A stretch of 44,561 bases of DNA from Planctomycetota bacterium (GCA_039182125.1 JBCDCH010000030.1:1-44561), one strand, 5' to 3'. Counted from the stretch's first letter, positions 16,301 to 26,277 are shown. Translations and numbers: made by a program. The notes: a model not told the origin generated them from the sequence alone.

Positions 16301-17525
16301 TGAGTCGGGCCTCGGGCTTGTTGTCTTCCCACTCGAAGTCGATCCGCGGGTCGATGCGGGTAAACGCGAGGTCGTTGAACTCGGTGTCGCGGAAGTAGTC
16401 AGCCTGTAGTCCATCGCCTTCACCGACCGGCTGCGGTTCGTCGTCCTGGATCACGACGGTCGTGGTGCGCGGCGCGTCCAACGCACCGGGACCCGCGACC
16501 GCGTTGAGGCTCGTGTTGAACGTCTCGTCACCCTCGACCTCGGTGTCGTTGAGAATCGGAATGACGACGTTGGCCCGGACCTGTCCGTCCGCGAAGTTCA
16601 CGGTGCCGGTGACGTCGGTGTAGTCGAGGCCGGCTTTGGCGGAGGCGTCGACGACTTCGTAGTTGACGACGGCCGCGCCGTTCGAGCCGTCAATACGGAT
16701 GACCGGGACGGTGACGGTGCCTGCGTCTTCGTCCACGGTGTAGAGCGTGGTTTCCCAGCGGAACTTGCCGTCGGCTTCGGGGTTGGCCAGCGCTTTGATC
16801 TCGCCGCCGGAGATGCCCTGTTTGTAGATCTTGACATCGTCAATCGTGCCTTTAAAGAAGGCCGTGCCGATCGGATTGCCCTGCGTGCGTGCGCGACCGA
16901 CCGTCACGAATCCGCCCTCACTTGCGGGCATGTCCCACTCGACGCCGGCGCGGACGGTGGACTTTTGGCCGTTGATCCAGAGAGCGGTTTCCGAACCATC
17001 GTTCGTGATGGCGATGTGGTTCCACTGGTTGTCCGGTAGGGAGATCGCCGACTCGAACTCGAAGCTTGCTCCCTGCCCATCTCGAATCCAGACGGAGACG
17101 GTGTTGTCCGGTTCAAGATAAAGGTCGAGACCCGACTCGACGCTGTATCCAAACGGACTCACACCGTTGGTATGGTGGCTCAGCAGACCCTGACGCGCGA
17201 CGGTCGGCTCGGGACGGACCCACAAGCTGTGCGAGAAAGTCGGTCCCGTCACCACATTGTCAATGAGGACGTACTCGTTGACGCCATCGAACCGCAAGCC
17301 GTTGTTGAACCGCCCGTCGACACGGTCGACGTCTTCCATGTTGATCAGCGAGCCCGTGGAGCCGGCGACGGCGTTGGTCGCGATGGTGCCGGTGCTCTCG
17401 TCGAACTGCCAGTGCCCGGCCAGCGCGCTATCGAGCAGCCGGCGCTGTTCAAGCGTTTCGGTCACGGCACGATCGAGCGATGTACGGGGTGCGTCGGCAC
17501 AAAAGCGTTGGCTCTGGCGGGGCAT
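13359..17525 (-). CDS. Giant secreted LamG / Calx-beta / PA14x4 / sugar-dehydrogenase protein
   Basis: A 1388-residue multidomain surface or secreted protein. In order: an N-terminal LEQRRLL motif (25-31), the tag common in planctomycetal exported proteins; a LamG/concanavalin-like domain (33-241, with FDGVNEYV and GTIDDVKIYKQ); a Calx-beta domain (252-363); four tandem PA14 domains (370-511, 518-659, 667-811, 816-956) each with a DDGVRLWVDG-like core; and a glucose/sorbosone-dehydrogenase beta-propeller (966-1386, with HPDFPQQPYVY, ALGLRNPYRMAIHP and GDVGWG). PA14 domains usually bind carbohydrates, so the protein may dock on polysaccharide and oxidise a sugar. The start at 17525 has an AGGA Shine-Dalgarno 6 bases upstream; the longer frame lacks one. 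No C-terminal anchor is visible. Confidence 0.93.
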   Translation of the reverse strand: MPRQSQRFCADAPRTSLDRAVTETLEQRRLLDSALAGHWQFDESTGTIATNAVAGSTGSLINMEDVDRVDGRFNNGLRFDGVNEYVLIDNVVTGPTFSHSLWVRPEPTVARQGLLSHHTNGVSPFGYSVESGLDLYLEPDNTVSVWIRDGQGASFEFESAISLPDNQWNHIAITNDGSETALWINGQKSTVRAGVEWDMPASEGGFVTVGRARTQGNPIGTAFFKGTIDDVKIYKQGISGGEIKALANPEADGKFRWETTLYTVDEDAGTVTVPVIRIDGSNGAAVVNYEVVDASAKAGLDYTDVTGTVNFADGQVRANVVIPILNDTEVEGDETFNTSLNAVAGPGALDAPRTTTVVIQDDEPQPVGEGDGLQADYFRDTEFNDLAFTRIDPRIDFEWEDNKPEARLNEDNFSVRWTGTVKPLYTETYTFHAEADDGVRLWVDGQLLINQPSWTAADEYTGTINLQAGQEYDLRMEFIEGSGWAKAKLSWSSARQAKEIVPRSQLFTPDAPPTSGTGDGLRGLYYDGQTFSDLQFERIDATVDFEWQAGGPDSRVGVDQFSVRWLGQIEPLYTEEYTFHVQADDGVTLKVNGQTLIDQPEWTPATEYIGTITLEAGQRYDISLDYNEGGGWAQARLFWSSASQPKQIVPQSQLYSVDAPEPPASGSGDGLLGTYFDDNTFTNDVFERVDQRIDFGWQDGSPRADIPADNFSVVWSGFIEPRYGETYTFHLSVDDAAELFVDGVKIIDVPSWTPAPEYTGQITLVEGQQVPIELRFRENTGWASASLSWSSSSQSKEVVPQSQLYSGSNGTPIGTGTGLLGQYFDNRDFTRRKVLRVDETIDFDFGIEAPVPTMGVNDFSIRWDGQVEPRTTGTWTFRTESDDGVRLWVDGNLIINQWVDQAYTAHQGQISLEAGVKYDIRVEYYEAGGQSAMRLLWQGPNTPLEVIPSTQLYPAETPPAPTAGDFVLEDYVTGLTQPTAIDHTSDGWMFIAEKSGIIKLFKDGQVTQFADLRDDVNNVRDRGLIGFAVHPDFPQQPYVYAAYTYDPPEANGNTLGLAGRDERGNRPSRVVKLTATAESGFEIAEAGSGEVIVGKNSTWEHVTRPDLDSTQNFDLPPSGQNPDGTWVQDFLGTDSQSHSIGALRFGTDGALYISNGDGTSYGAVDPRSERVQDLDNLSGKLLRVDPLTGRGFADNPFFDGDLDSNRSKVFALGLRNPYRMAIHPETNDIFLGDVGWGTWEEINVVDFSDGGGENFGWPWYEGADSGNDPTRGYRDLPAAQEFYLNNSAIVPLWSGRHGGADGAVAVTAGDFYTGETNYYPDLYENAFFFTDYGRNDVRAMILNPDGSVNSIESLTDPEGRLVMMDQGIDGAIYVVDINGRIRRLGFES
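14658..16418 (-). repeat. Four tandem PA14-domain repeats (intragenic)
   Basis: Four diverged copies of about 140 codons each, at 15993-16418, 15549-15974, 15093-15527 and 14658-15080. All begin with a G-x-G-x-GL-x-Y/YF pattern and end in a VPxSQLY/F motif. Spacers are only about 5-8 codons. The first three copies are most alike; the fourth has lost the WSS motif and has a shifted WxxQAY segment, suggesting it is the oldest or functionally distinct copy. Confidence 0.85.
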
Positions 17526-17718
17526 TTTCGTCCTACGGGTTATCGTCAAGCTACAGAGTTCTCCCCAAACGACGGCGATCGCCGCGCCTGGCTGCACAGC
17601 TCACAAGAAACCATGGCACCACGTCGGTTGCAAGCAGATTTTTGAAGACCGCAAAGGCCAATAAACCGATGCGTGACTCTGATTCCGTTTGTGCGGTTTG
17701 GCGCGGTTGGTCGGTCGT

Positions 17719-18123
17719 TCAGTCGAAGGTCTTGACGTAGACCAACCCGTCTTCGTTCTCGAAGAGGTCTTTCGCCGTGGAGACGTGCTGATAGCCCCGG
17801 CCGCTGATGAGCGCGCGGGCCTTGACCTGCGATTGCTGACGGACTTGGCACCAGATGCGGCGTAGCGATCGGCCGTGGTACTTACCGATCTGTTTCTCCG
17901 CTGCCGTTAGTAATGATTTCGCATGGCCCTGCCGGCGGTCGGGTTCGCGGACGAACAGGTCGAGCAACTGGGCGACGCCATCGGAACCCACGGTGTGCCA
18001 ACGGACCGAACCGATCGTCCGCTTGCCGTCGGCGATGCGCAGTTCCTGGGTGAACGGTCCGCCGGCGGTGGGGTCGTTGTTTCCGCCGGCCGGAAGCCTC
18101 GGGTGGTGAGAGATCGTCGGCAT
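17719..18123 (-). CDS. GNAT family N-acetyltransferase
   Basis: A 134-residue protein with the GNAT acetyl-CoA motif: LDLFVREPDRRQGHAKSLL (beta4 plus the R/Q-x-x-G-x-A/G loop), followed by the usual amphipathic helix and a GYQHVST segment near the C-terminus. It transfers an acetyl group from acetyl-CoA to an unknown amine. The ATG at 18123 overlaps the stop of the upstream amidohydrolase as TGATG, a classic translational coupling arrangement; a GTG at 18126 is the alternative start. The coupling suggests both proteins act on related metabolites. It is followed by about 190 bases without a gene before the giant PA14 gene. Confidence 0.82.
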   Translation of the reverse strand: MPTISHHPRLPAGGNNDPTAGGPFTQELRIADGKRTIGSVRWHTVGSDGVAQLLDLFVREPDRRQGHAKSLLTAAEKQIGKYHGRSLRRIWCQVRQQSQVKARALISGRGYQHVSTAKDLFENEDGLVYVKTFD

Positions 18124-18971
18124 CACGCGAGGTTGAGAAGTTCGAGGGCGTCACGCTCCACGATCCCGCGCAACTCTTCACGCGGGATTACCGGCAGGTT
18201 CGTGCCCTGCACCATCTGGTTCAGCGAGTACAGCGTCTGGATGCATTGCTGCGCGTCGGCGAACGGAAAGTCGGAGCCGAAAAGCAGCTTTCCCATGACG
18301 CCGGCTTGGAACGTGTTGATGAGCGCGTTGTACGCCAACCACGGGCGGGACGTGAGCACGGACACGTCGGCGTAAACGTTGCGGTGCTTGGCGAGCAGCA
18401 GGATCGCCTCCTCGATCCACGGTTGGCCGAGCTGGGCGATGACGATGCGCAGGCCCGGGAAGTTGCGGGCGACCTCGTCGATGAGATGGGGGCGCGAGTA
18501 ACTAAGCTTGCTCGCCTCGGTCATCGGGCCGCCGGGGTGGAAAAGGATCGGCATCCCGAGCTTCTCGGCCTTGGCGTAAAGGTCCATCGCCCGTGTGTCG
18601 GCGGGGTGGAAGTCCTGGTTGGCCGGCGAGACGGTCACTCCGCGCAGGCCAAGTTCTTCATGCGCTAGTTGCAGCTCATCAACGGCGGCTTCCTGGGTCG
18701 GGTCGATGCCCGCGAAGCCGAACAAACGCTGGGGGTCGCGGCCGCAGTAGTCGGCGACGACACGGTTGGGCACGTCGGCCTCGAGGTACTTGCTCTTGAA
18801 CCCAAGCACGAACGCCTTGTCGACTTGGCGGGTTTGCTGAAAGTGAGCGTCAGGGTCGGCGGCGGGTGTGTTGCCCTGGCGTTTGCCGGTGCGGGGTGGA
18901 ACGCCGCCGAGTGTCGCGCGGCCGAGTTGCTCGGGACTTTGCCAAACGTGCGTGTGACAGTCGATAATCAT
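18123..18971 (-). CDS. Amidohydrolase family protein (amidohydrolase-2 type)
   Basis: A 282-residue TIM-barrel metal hydrolase or decarboxylase. The first metal motif is DCHTHVW at residues 4-10; later ILFHPGGP carries the barrel histidine, VIAQLGQPW replaces the usual H in the next strand, and LLFGSDFPF supplies the catalytic Asp. This layout matches the amidohydrolase-2 family (ACMSD, gamma-resorcylate decarboxylase and uronate-isomerase-like enzymes), usually with one divalent metal. The apparent Gln/Leu-Gly-Gln in place of a metal His should be noted. Its stop overlaps the GNAT start. Substrate unknown. Confidence 0.88.
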   Translation of the reverse strand: MIIDCHTHVWQSPEQLGRATLGGVPPRTGKRQGNTPAADPDAHFQQTRQVDKAFVLGFKSKYLEADVPNRVVADYCGRDPQRLFGFAGIDPTQEAAVDELQLAHEELGLRGVTVSPANQDFHPADTRAMDLYAKAEKLGMPILFHPGGPMTEASKLSYSRPHLIDEVARNFPGLRIVIAQLGQPWIEEAILLLAKHRNVYADVSVLTSRPWLAYNALINTFQAGVMGKLLFGSDFPFADAQQCIQTLYSLNQMVQGTNLPVIPREELRGIVERDALELLNLA

Positions 18972-19063
18972 GCTGCGTGTGTGGAGCTTGCCCCTGGGAG
19001 GAATGGTAGAGCCGCGGGCGTGGCTCGCAAACCCGCGGTAAGCTGCGCCGCCGGCATCTCCGG

Positions 19064-20338
19064 ATGATTATGAAAGTTCTCGCCCTCGACATCGGAAGCT
19101 CCTCGGCCAAGGCGGCGATCGTCGTCGATGGGGAGATCGTCGGGTCGGTCTTGCGGGAACCCTTCCGGACCGACACGCAGGGAGTGAAAGTCAGCGTGAC
19201 TGCGCAAGAACTCCTTCGTGCGGCATTTGCCGTGCTCGGGGCGATCGACGGGACCGGCGTGGACGTGCTCGCTTTGACCGGCATGTCCCCCGCATGGCTG
19301 GCCATGGGGCCGAACGGCAAAGAGCTTTCGGACATCATCACACACGCCGATCGGCGATCCGTTGCCCAAGCCCATGCGATTGAAGCGGCGCTCGGCCGTG
19401 ACGATCACCTGCGACGTGTCGGCAACCGACCGTTCCCCGGCGGCATCAGCTCCACGTCGTGCAAATGGTTCGCCGACAACCACGGCATGTCGGGCGTTGA
19501 TCTCGTTGGCCACATAACGACGCTCCTGCACACGAGCCTCACCGGCGCGCGTGTGATGGACGTGTCCAACGCCGGCTTCACCGGGCTTTGGCGGGTCGAT
19601 GGCACCGGTTGGGACGAGGAGTTGGTCGATCTCGTCGGGTTGAAAATGTCGCAACTGCCGAGCGTGGTCGATTCCGGTGAGGTCGTCGGCAAACTTCTTC
19701 CCGGCGCGTCGGTCGTGTTGAAGCTGCCCGAGGGGCTTCCGGTGACGGCCGGCATGGTCGACGGCAGCGGGGCGTTGCTGTTGGCCGGGGCGCGGCCGGG
19801 GCAGCTGGTCAACTCGGCGGGGAGTACGGACGTGCTGGCCGTTTGCCTCGATCATCCCGAGCCGAGGGCCGACCTGCTCACGCGTCCCCTGGGCATCGGT
19901 CGCAAGTGGGTGAGCGCCGCGACCGAGGCGGCCGCCGGCAGCACGATCGCCTGGGCCCGCCGTGAACTTTTCCGCGATCTTGACGACGCCGCGTTCGAGC
20001 GATTGCTCACCCAGACGCGTTCGACCGACGTCGCGTTCGACCTGCGCCTCGCCGGTAGCCGCACCGAGATCGACCAGCCGACCGGCGGCATGTCCGGGCT
20101 CACGCTTGGCTCCACCCGTGACGACATCCTCGGTGCCATCGTCGCCGCTTTGGATCGGAGCCGCCGCGAACGGCTGGCCAAGCTCGAATCGCTCGGTACG
20201 CCGCTACTCGATGATGTCATCCTCACCGGCGGCGGGGCGACCCCGCATCCGTGGACAGATCGCTTCAACGTTCGCCTCGAAGAAGAAGCGACGCTCTGCG
20301 GAGCGGCATTGGCGACTCAGCAAGGGAGCGCCGCCTGA
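19064..20338 (+). CDS. FGGY family carbohydrate kinase
   Basis: A 424-residue sugar kinase of the actin-like ATPase fold. The N-terminal phosphate-1 motif is LALDIGSSSAK; a TGMSPAW segment, the catalytic-Asp region TAGMVDGSGALL, the NSAGSTDVL segment and an adenosine-binding ILTGGGATPHPW near the C-terminus are visible. Members phosphorylate xylulose, gluconate, ribulose, glycerol or similar. At 424 residues it is shorter than the usual 480-520. The sugar cannot be assigned. The start may be ATG 19064 or ATG 19070 (MKVLALD); neither has a strong Shine-Dalgarno. Its stop overlaps the next start as TGATG. Confidence 0.9.
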   Translation: MIMKVLALDIGSSSAKAAIVVDGEIVGSVLREPFRTDTQGVKVSVTAQELLRAAFAVLGAIDGTGVDVLALTGMSPAWLAMGPNGKELSDIITHADRRSVAQAHAIEAALGRDDHLRRVGNRPFPGGISSTSCKWFADNHGMSGVDLVGHITTLLHTSLTGARVMDVSNAGFTGLWRVDGTGWDEELVDLVGLKMSQLPSVVDSGEVVGKLLPGASVVLKLPEGLPVTAGMVDGSGALLLAGARPGQLVNSAGSTDVLAVCLDHPEPRADLLTRPLGIGRKWVSAATEAAAGSTIAWARRELFRDLDDAAFERLLTQTRSTDVAFDLRLAGSRTEIDQPTGGMSGLTLGSTRDDILGAIVAALDRSRRERLAKLESLGTPLLDDVILTGGGATPHPWTDRFNVRLEEEATLCGAALATQQGSAA

Positions 20339-20835
20339 TGATCGTGTTTCACATCTTGCTGCTCTCTACGGCGTTGTTTTGCACACTTGTTACGGGGTTG
20401 GTCCTTTGGTTTGCGATCGTCGTGATGCCGGGGATTGCCAGGTTGCCCGACCGTGCGTTTGTTCGTGCGTTCCAGGTCATCGACGGCGTTATCCAGAACA
20501 ACCAGCCGATCTTCATGGCGATCTGGGTTGGTTCGATCCCGTTGCTCGCGGTCACGGCGGTTTGGGGAGCGGTGCGGCTCGACGGGGTTCCCCGCGTCTT
20601 GCTCATGGTGGCGGCAGCGGTGTACATACTCGGCCTTCAGTTGCCGACGTTCCTGTTCAATATCCGGCTCAACAACGCACTGCAGATGGTCGATGCCGAT
20701 GCCGCGGATGATGCGACGGTCAACAAGGCGCGCTTGGTGTTCGAGCGGCCGTGGAACCGGTGGAACAACGTCCGATCGGTCATGGGGCTGATCGCATCGG
20801 TGCTACTGCTGGCAGTGTTGCTGCTGGTCGATTGA
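20338..20835 (+). CDS. DUF1772-like integral membrane protein
   Basis: A 165-residue protein with four predicted membrane helices, near residues 3-33, 54-77, 83-105 and 143-164. A conserved-looking [10 protein letters not shown] precedes the last helix, as in DUF1772 (anthrone-oxygenase-like) proteins. That family includes fungal anthrone oxygenases, but bacterial members are uncharacterised. The ATG overlaps the FGGY kinase stop (TGATG), so they are translated together. The longer in-frame start at 20251 lies inside the kinase gene and is rejected. Confidence 0.8.
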   Translation: MIVFHILLLSTALFCTLVTGLVLWFAIVVMPGIARLPDRAFVRAFQVIDGVIQNNQPIFMAIWVGSIPLLAVTAVWGAVRLDGVPRVLLMVAAAVYILGLQLPTFLFNIRLNNALQMVDADAADDATVNKARLVFERPWNRWNNVRSVMGLIASVLLLAVLLLVD

Positions 20836-20880
20836 TCCACACGGGTCAGCCGGCGTCGCCGTGGCATCCCTGCTCCTACC

Positions 20881-22734
<1,854 letters not shown>

Positions 22735-23196
22735 TCACGCGCACATGCTTACGCGCGGGTCTTGCTTGACCTGTTTGGCTTCGTCAGCTTCGAGTCGTTC
22801 GAGAAGCATCGCCCACGTCTCGCGCTGATACCGCAGCACGTTCAGGGCTTCGTCGAGCGCTTCCTCGGAGTGATGGATGTTGGCTTCGACCAGCTTGAGG
22901 TAAGCGAAGTTGTAGAGCGCTTCGAGTTGCTTGCAGGTGACCGGGTCGTGCTCGGGTCGCAGGCCGTGGATGAGTTCCTGAACGATGCGCTGGACGCGTT
23001 TGAGCTTGTCGTGGCTCAGGTCGTAGTCGTGGTTGCGCAGGCCATGTCGCGCCTGTTCGCCGAACCGGAGTGCGCCGTCGAAGAGCATCAGTTGGATTCG
23101 CTCGGGAGACGCGGTCATGACCTGTGCACGCAGGTACTGGTTGACACCGTTCTTGGCGGCGGGAACTACAGCATGTCGGCGTGCTTGAGAACTCAT
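22735..23196 (-). CDS. fliS: Flagellar export chaperone FliS
   Basis: A 153-residue mostly helical protein. The N-terminal YLRAQVMTASPERIQLMLFDGALRF-like segment (about 22-46) with the TASPE and LMLFDGAL motifs is diagnostic of FliS, the cytoplasmic chaperone that caps flagellin's C-terminus before export. It is slightly longer than the usual 120-140 residues because of short extensions at both ends. It follows fliD by 69 bases on the same strand, the common fliD-fliS order. No Shine-Dalgarno precedes the ATG at 23196. Flagellin genes are not in the window. Confidence 0.93.
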   Translation of the reverse strand: MSSQARRHAVVPAAKNGVNQYLRAQVMTASPERIQLMLFDGALRFGEQARHGLRNHDYDLSHDKLKRVQRIVQELIHGLRPEHDPVTCKQLEALYNFAYLKLVEANIHHSEEALDEALNVLRYQRETWAMLLERLEADEAKQVKQDPRVSMCA

Positions 23197-23265
23197 GGTG
23201 GCAGTATCGGTGTCGTGGGGTGAACGCGGACAGTTTCAAAACAGCAGCTTGAAGGCGGGGGCGGT

Positions 23266-26028
23266 TTAGCTGTCGCCACCACCGGTGCCACGGAAGTTAA
23301 ACGGCTGGAAGCTACTCACGGCCGCCTGTTGATCCTGCAGGCCAGCGATGGCGAGTTCCATGTTGAAGAACTGCCGTTCGAGCCGGGCACGCTTGCCGTC
23401 GAGCAGGGCGTTGAGCTGGTCGATGCGGTCTTCATAGCCGCGGGTGACTTCGTCGATCGCGTCGGCGGTTCGTTTGATGATGCCGTCGACCGGGTCGACG
23501 ATCCGGTCGAGCCTTTCTTCGATGAGCCAGCCGAGGCCGACGCCGACGACCGCCTCCTCGCCCTCGTCGTCGAGCTGAGTGGTCGTGGCCGTGAAGAGCC
23601 GTTCGACAGCCCGCGGGTCGTCGGCGTAGGCGGCGTTGAAGGTTTCCTCGTCGAACGTCAGTTCGCCGCCGTTTTCGATGTTCACGCCGATGTCGCCGAG
23701 CCGCTGGTATTGGCCGCCTTCGACGACACGGTCGCGCAGCAACGCGTACAACTCGGACTCGATCCGCTGCACCGCCGACTCGCCGAGCAACTGCCCGCGG
23801 CGACCGGTCTCGACGTCGAAATCGGTCAACGAGCGGATCTCGGAGATCGTGGTGTTGAACCCCTCGACAAGGGCTTTGAGTTGGTCCTTGACCGGGGTCG
23901 TGTCGGAAGCGACTTCGATGTTGATTGCCTGATCGCTCACGCCGGTGAGTTCGAAGGACACGCCGCGGACAGCGTCGCTGATCGTGTTGGACTTGCTGGA
24001 GATGGCGATCGCGTCGGCACCGCCGCCGATGTAGGCCAGCGCGTCACTCGCCTCGGATAGGTCGCGTGTGCGGAGACTGGTGGCGCCGCCGTCGACGAGT
24101 ACTTGCCCCGCGAGACCCGGTCGCCGGCCGGTGAGCGACAGTCGGAAGGGCGTGTTGCCGCCGTCGTTGAGCAACGTCGCGGCCACGCCGGCGTCGGATT
24201 CGTTGATCTTCGTGATGACCTCGTCGAGCGTGTCGGAGGCGGCGACTTCGATGGTCGTTTCGTAACTGCCGGTCAGCGTCGTCTCGCCGGTCTCGGCCTC
24301 GCCGGTGATCCGCAGGGCGCTGCCGATCTGGCCCTCGACGTCGTTGATCCGTAGCTGCGTCGCGCCGCCGGCGGTGTCGGTGACGGTGAAGCCGTCGCCA
24401 TTGTCGTTGAGTCCGATGCTCACGCCGAAGCTTGCGGCCGTGTCGTTGATCTTGGCGAACAGGTCATCGACGTTGGTGATGTCGTCCTCTTCGTCGATCA
24501 CGACTTCGAAGACGTCGCCGTTGGAGTTGGTGAACTCGAGCGTGCCGGCCCCGATGCCGTTGCCGCCGTCGAGGTCGGCCACCTCGGTGGTGCCGTAGAT
24601 CCACTGGCGTTGCAGGTTCGCGCCCTTGGCGTCGGGCGCGTTGGGATCGGTGTTTGGGGCGAAGGTGCCGAGCAGGCCGAGGTCGGCCGCGGTGGTGCCG
24701 CCGCGCTCGGCCATGGTGAGATCGCCGTTGCCGCCGGTGAGGTCGATCAGGTCGATGCCGTTGCCCGCGTCGTTGATCTGGGCTTCGACGCCGGCACCGG
24801 CATTGTTGATCGCGTCGATCAGTCCGGCGACGTCCTCGGCTTGCGTGTCGATGTTCGTGGTGACGCCGGCACGGTTGGTGACGGTCAGGCCGCCGCTCGT
24901 GTCAATGCCGTCGCCCCCGGCGAGGGACTGGATGAGCACGCTGCCGTTGCTCGCGACGATCTGCCGGCCGTTGAACGTGCCGGTCGTCGAGCTGCCGATC
25001 AGCCCGAGGTCTTGCACGGCCGACGAGCCGTTGGCGCTGGCAACGGACGTCTGCCCAATGCCCAGCGGCGGTATGGTCGTGTTGTCGTTGATGATCAGCC
25101 GGTTGCCGCTGATGGTCAGGGTCGCGTCGCCGCCAGCCGCGTCGTCGAACCTTTCGATCACGTCGCCGATCGTTTTCGCATCGGTCAGGTCGACGTCGAA
25201 GTTGCTGCCGTTGAGCAAGGTGACGGTAAGGTCGGCGTTGAGACCGACATCGACGCCGCGGCCATCGTTGAGACTCGAAAGGGTGGTGGTCTCGGCGAGG
25301 CCATCGAGTTGCGCGCCGGTGATGGTCGTGGCGGAGACGCGTTGATCGATGCCGAGCTCTTCGGCGGCGGTTCCGTCGATATCGCGGACGGCCAGTTGGC
25401 CGCTGCCGCCGGTGAAGTCGGTGAGCACGAGCTTGCCGTCCTCGATGTCGGCCTGCACGTTGACGTCGGTGTTGCGGCTGATGCGCAGGGCGAGTTCGTC
25501 GAGGTCTCGGACGCCCGCGGTGTCGATGACCGCCGAGTCGCCGGCGCGGTCGGTGATGCGGAACAGGCCGGCCGAGATGCCCTGACCGCCGCGTAGGTCG
25601 TTGATGCTCGACTCGGACCGCAGTCCCTTGCCGCCGAGTTCGAAGGTCAGATTGCCGATGCCGAGCGTGTCGGTCGGGGACGCGAAGCCTTGCGAAACGG
25701 TCTGCTGGCTCGACGCGAGTTGTGCGACGCGAACCTGGAAGCTGCCGGTGGCGGCGCGGTCGCTCGCGGTGGCGACAACGACGTCGTCGTTGCCGCTGGT
25801 CGCCGTGGCTGCCTGAAACCTCTGCGAAAGCTTGAGTTGCTGGCCGGCGAGGCGGAGCGAGGCAAGCCGTGTTTCGAGCGTGGTGTAGGCGAGGCGGCGC
25901 GACTCATTGCCGGCAATGCGTTGCTCGTACAAGGCACGCGGACGCGCCTCGATCTGCATGAGCTGCTCGATGATCTGCTGCGAGTTGATGCCGCTGGCTA
26001 GGCCAACGCCGGATGAAATCGTACCCAT
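23266..26028 (-). CDS. fliD: Flagellar hook-associated protein 2 (filament cap), unusually long
   Basis: A 920-residue filament-cap protein; typical FliD is about 450-680. Residues 1-110 are FliD_N (SSGVGLASGINSQQIIEQLM start, then heptad-like segments). Residues 143-574 hold four repeats of about 90 residues resembling flagellin hook IN modules, and 590-650 a fifth partial one. Residues about 660-900 are FliD_C, with AFxxxYNxTISEI-like VEGFNTTISEIRSL and a C-terminal coiled coil (about 850-905). It caps the growing filament and folds flagellin outside the cell. The start at 26028 is set by a GGAG 8 bases upstream; the longer open frame to 26787 is a shadow of the FAS1 gene. fliS follows. Confidence 0.95.
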   Translation of the reverse strand: MGTISSGVGLASGINSQQIIEQLMQIEARPRALYEQRIAGNESRRLAYTTLETRLASLRLAGQQLKLSQRFQAATATSGNDDVVVATASDRAATGSFQVRVAQLASSQQTVSQGFASPTDTLGIGNLTFELGGKGLRSESSINDLRGGQGISAGLFRITDRAGDSAVIDTAGVRDLDELALRISRNTDVNVQADIEDGKLVLTDFTGGSGQLAVRDIDGTAAEELGIDQRVSATTITGAQLDGLAETTTLSSLNDGRGVDVGLNADLTVTLLNGSNFDVDLTDAKTIGDVIERFDDAAGGDATLTISGNRLIINDNTTIPPLGIGQTSVASANGSSAVQDLGLIGSSTTGTFNGRQIVASNGSVLIQSLAGGDGIDTSGGLTVTNRAGVTTNIDTQAEDVAGLIDAINNAGAGVEAQINDAGNGIDLIDLTGGNGDLTMAERGGTTAADLGLLGTFAPNTDPNAPDAKGANLQRQWIYGTTEVADLDGGNGIGAGTLEFTNSNGDVFEVVIDEEDDITNVDDLFAKINDTAASFGVSIGLNDNGDGFTVTDTAGGATQLRINDVEGQIGSALRITGEAETGETTLTGSYETTIEVAASDTLDEVITKINESDAGVAATLLNDGGNTPFRLSLTGRRPGLAGQVLVDGGATSLRTRDLSEASDALAYIGGGADAIAISSKSNTISDAVRGVSFELTGVSDQAINIEVASDTTPVKDQLKALVEGFNTTISEIRSLTDFDVETGRRGQLLGESAVQRIESELYALLRDRVVEGGQYQRLGDIGVNIENGGELTFDEETFNAAYADDPRAVERLFTATTTQLDDEGEEAVVGVGLGWLIEERLDRIVDPVDGIIKRTADAIDEVTRGYEDRIDQLNALLDGKRARLERQFFNMELAIAGLQDQQAAVSSFQPFNFRGTGGGDS
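24307..25602 (-). repeat. Four tandem hook-IN-like repeats inside fliD
   Basis: Repeat units at residues 143-227, 250-345, 366-454 and 483-574. Each runs: a leucine-rich L-x-GGxGI/V opening, a short G-L-x-I/V-T strand, a hydrophobic helix ending in IxR/N-(x)N, a gl-x-L-x-D-tGG strand pair, and an ending A-x-DLGL(I)G. The second unit is the most degenerate in its opening. They are diverged in DNA, so they are old duplications rather than recent slippage. Confidence 0.8.
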
Positions 26029-26048
26029 ATGGCTTGCTCCAATAACCT

Positions 26049-26076
26049 GTATCGGCAAGCCGTGGCGTTGGCTGTA
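26049..26076 (-). promoter_or_regulatory. Possible sigma-28-type promoter of fliD
   Basis: On the minus strand TACA (26073-26076), a 16-base spacer and GCCGATAC (26049-26056) resemble the flagellar sigma-28 consensus TAAA-N15-GCCGATAA, with 7 of 8 bases in the -10. The predicted start near 26042 leaves a leader of only about 14 bases but still includes the GGAG ribosome site. Weak on the -35 side. Confidence 0.35.
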
Positions 26077-26169
26077 GCCCGTCGGAAGGTGGTCGAGCGG
26101 CGATCTCGGAGAAAACTTGGCGAGATGGGAAAGCGGTGCGGGCTTTCCACGTCCGGATAAATTCTGACG

Positions 26170-26194
26170 CCAACTTTGCCGCTTCGATGCGTCC
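26170..26194 (+). promoter_or_regulatory. Candidate ECF-sigma promoter of the FAS1-sigma-anti-sigma operon
   Basis: CCAAC (26170-26174), a 15-base spacer and CGTCC (26190-26194) resemble the ECF-sigma pattern GGAAC-N15/16-CGTC. It sits about 85 bases upstream of the FAS1 ATG. Because the operon itself encodes an ECF sigma factor, self-activation is a natural guess. The rest of the 249-base gap between fliD and the FAS1 gene shows no gene. Confidence 0.35.
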
Positions 26195-26277
26195 GGCGAG
26201 GCGTCCGGTGCGAAGGAGAGGACAGAGCCACACGAGTGGCCGCCGCCGGCCGTCCACCCCACACCCCGGAGTCCCGC

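Noticed and set aside
19012-19038. CCGCGGG/CCCGCGG inverted repeat before the FGGY kinase gene
   Set aside because: A 7-bp stem with a 13-base loop and no T-run; easily found by chance in such GC-rich DNA.
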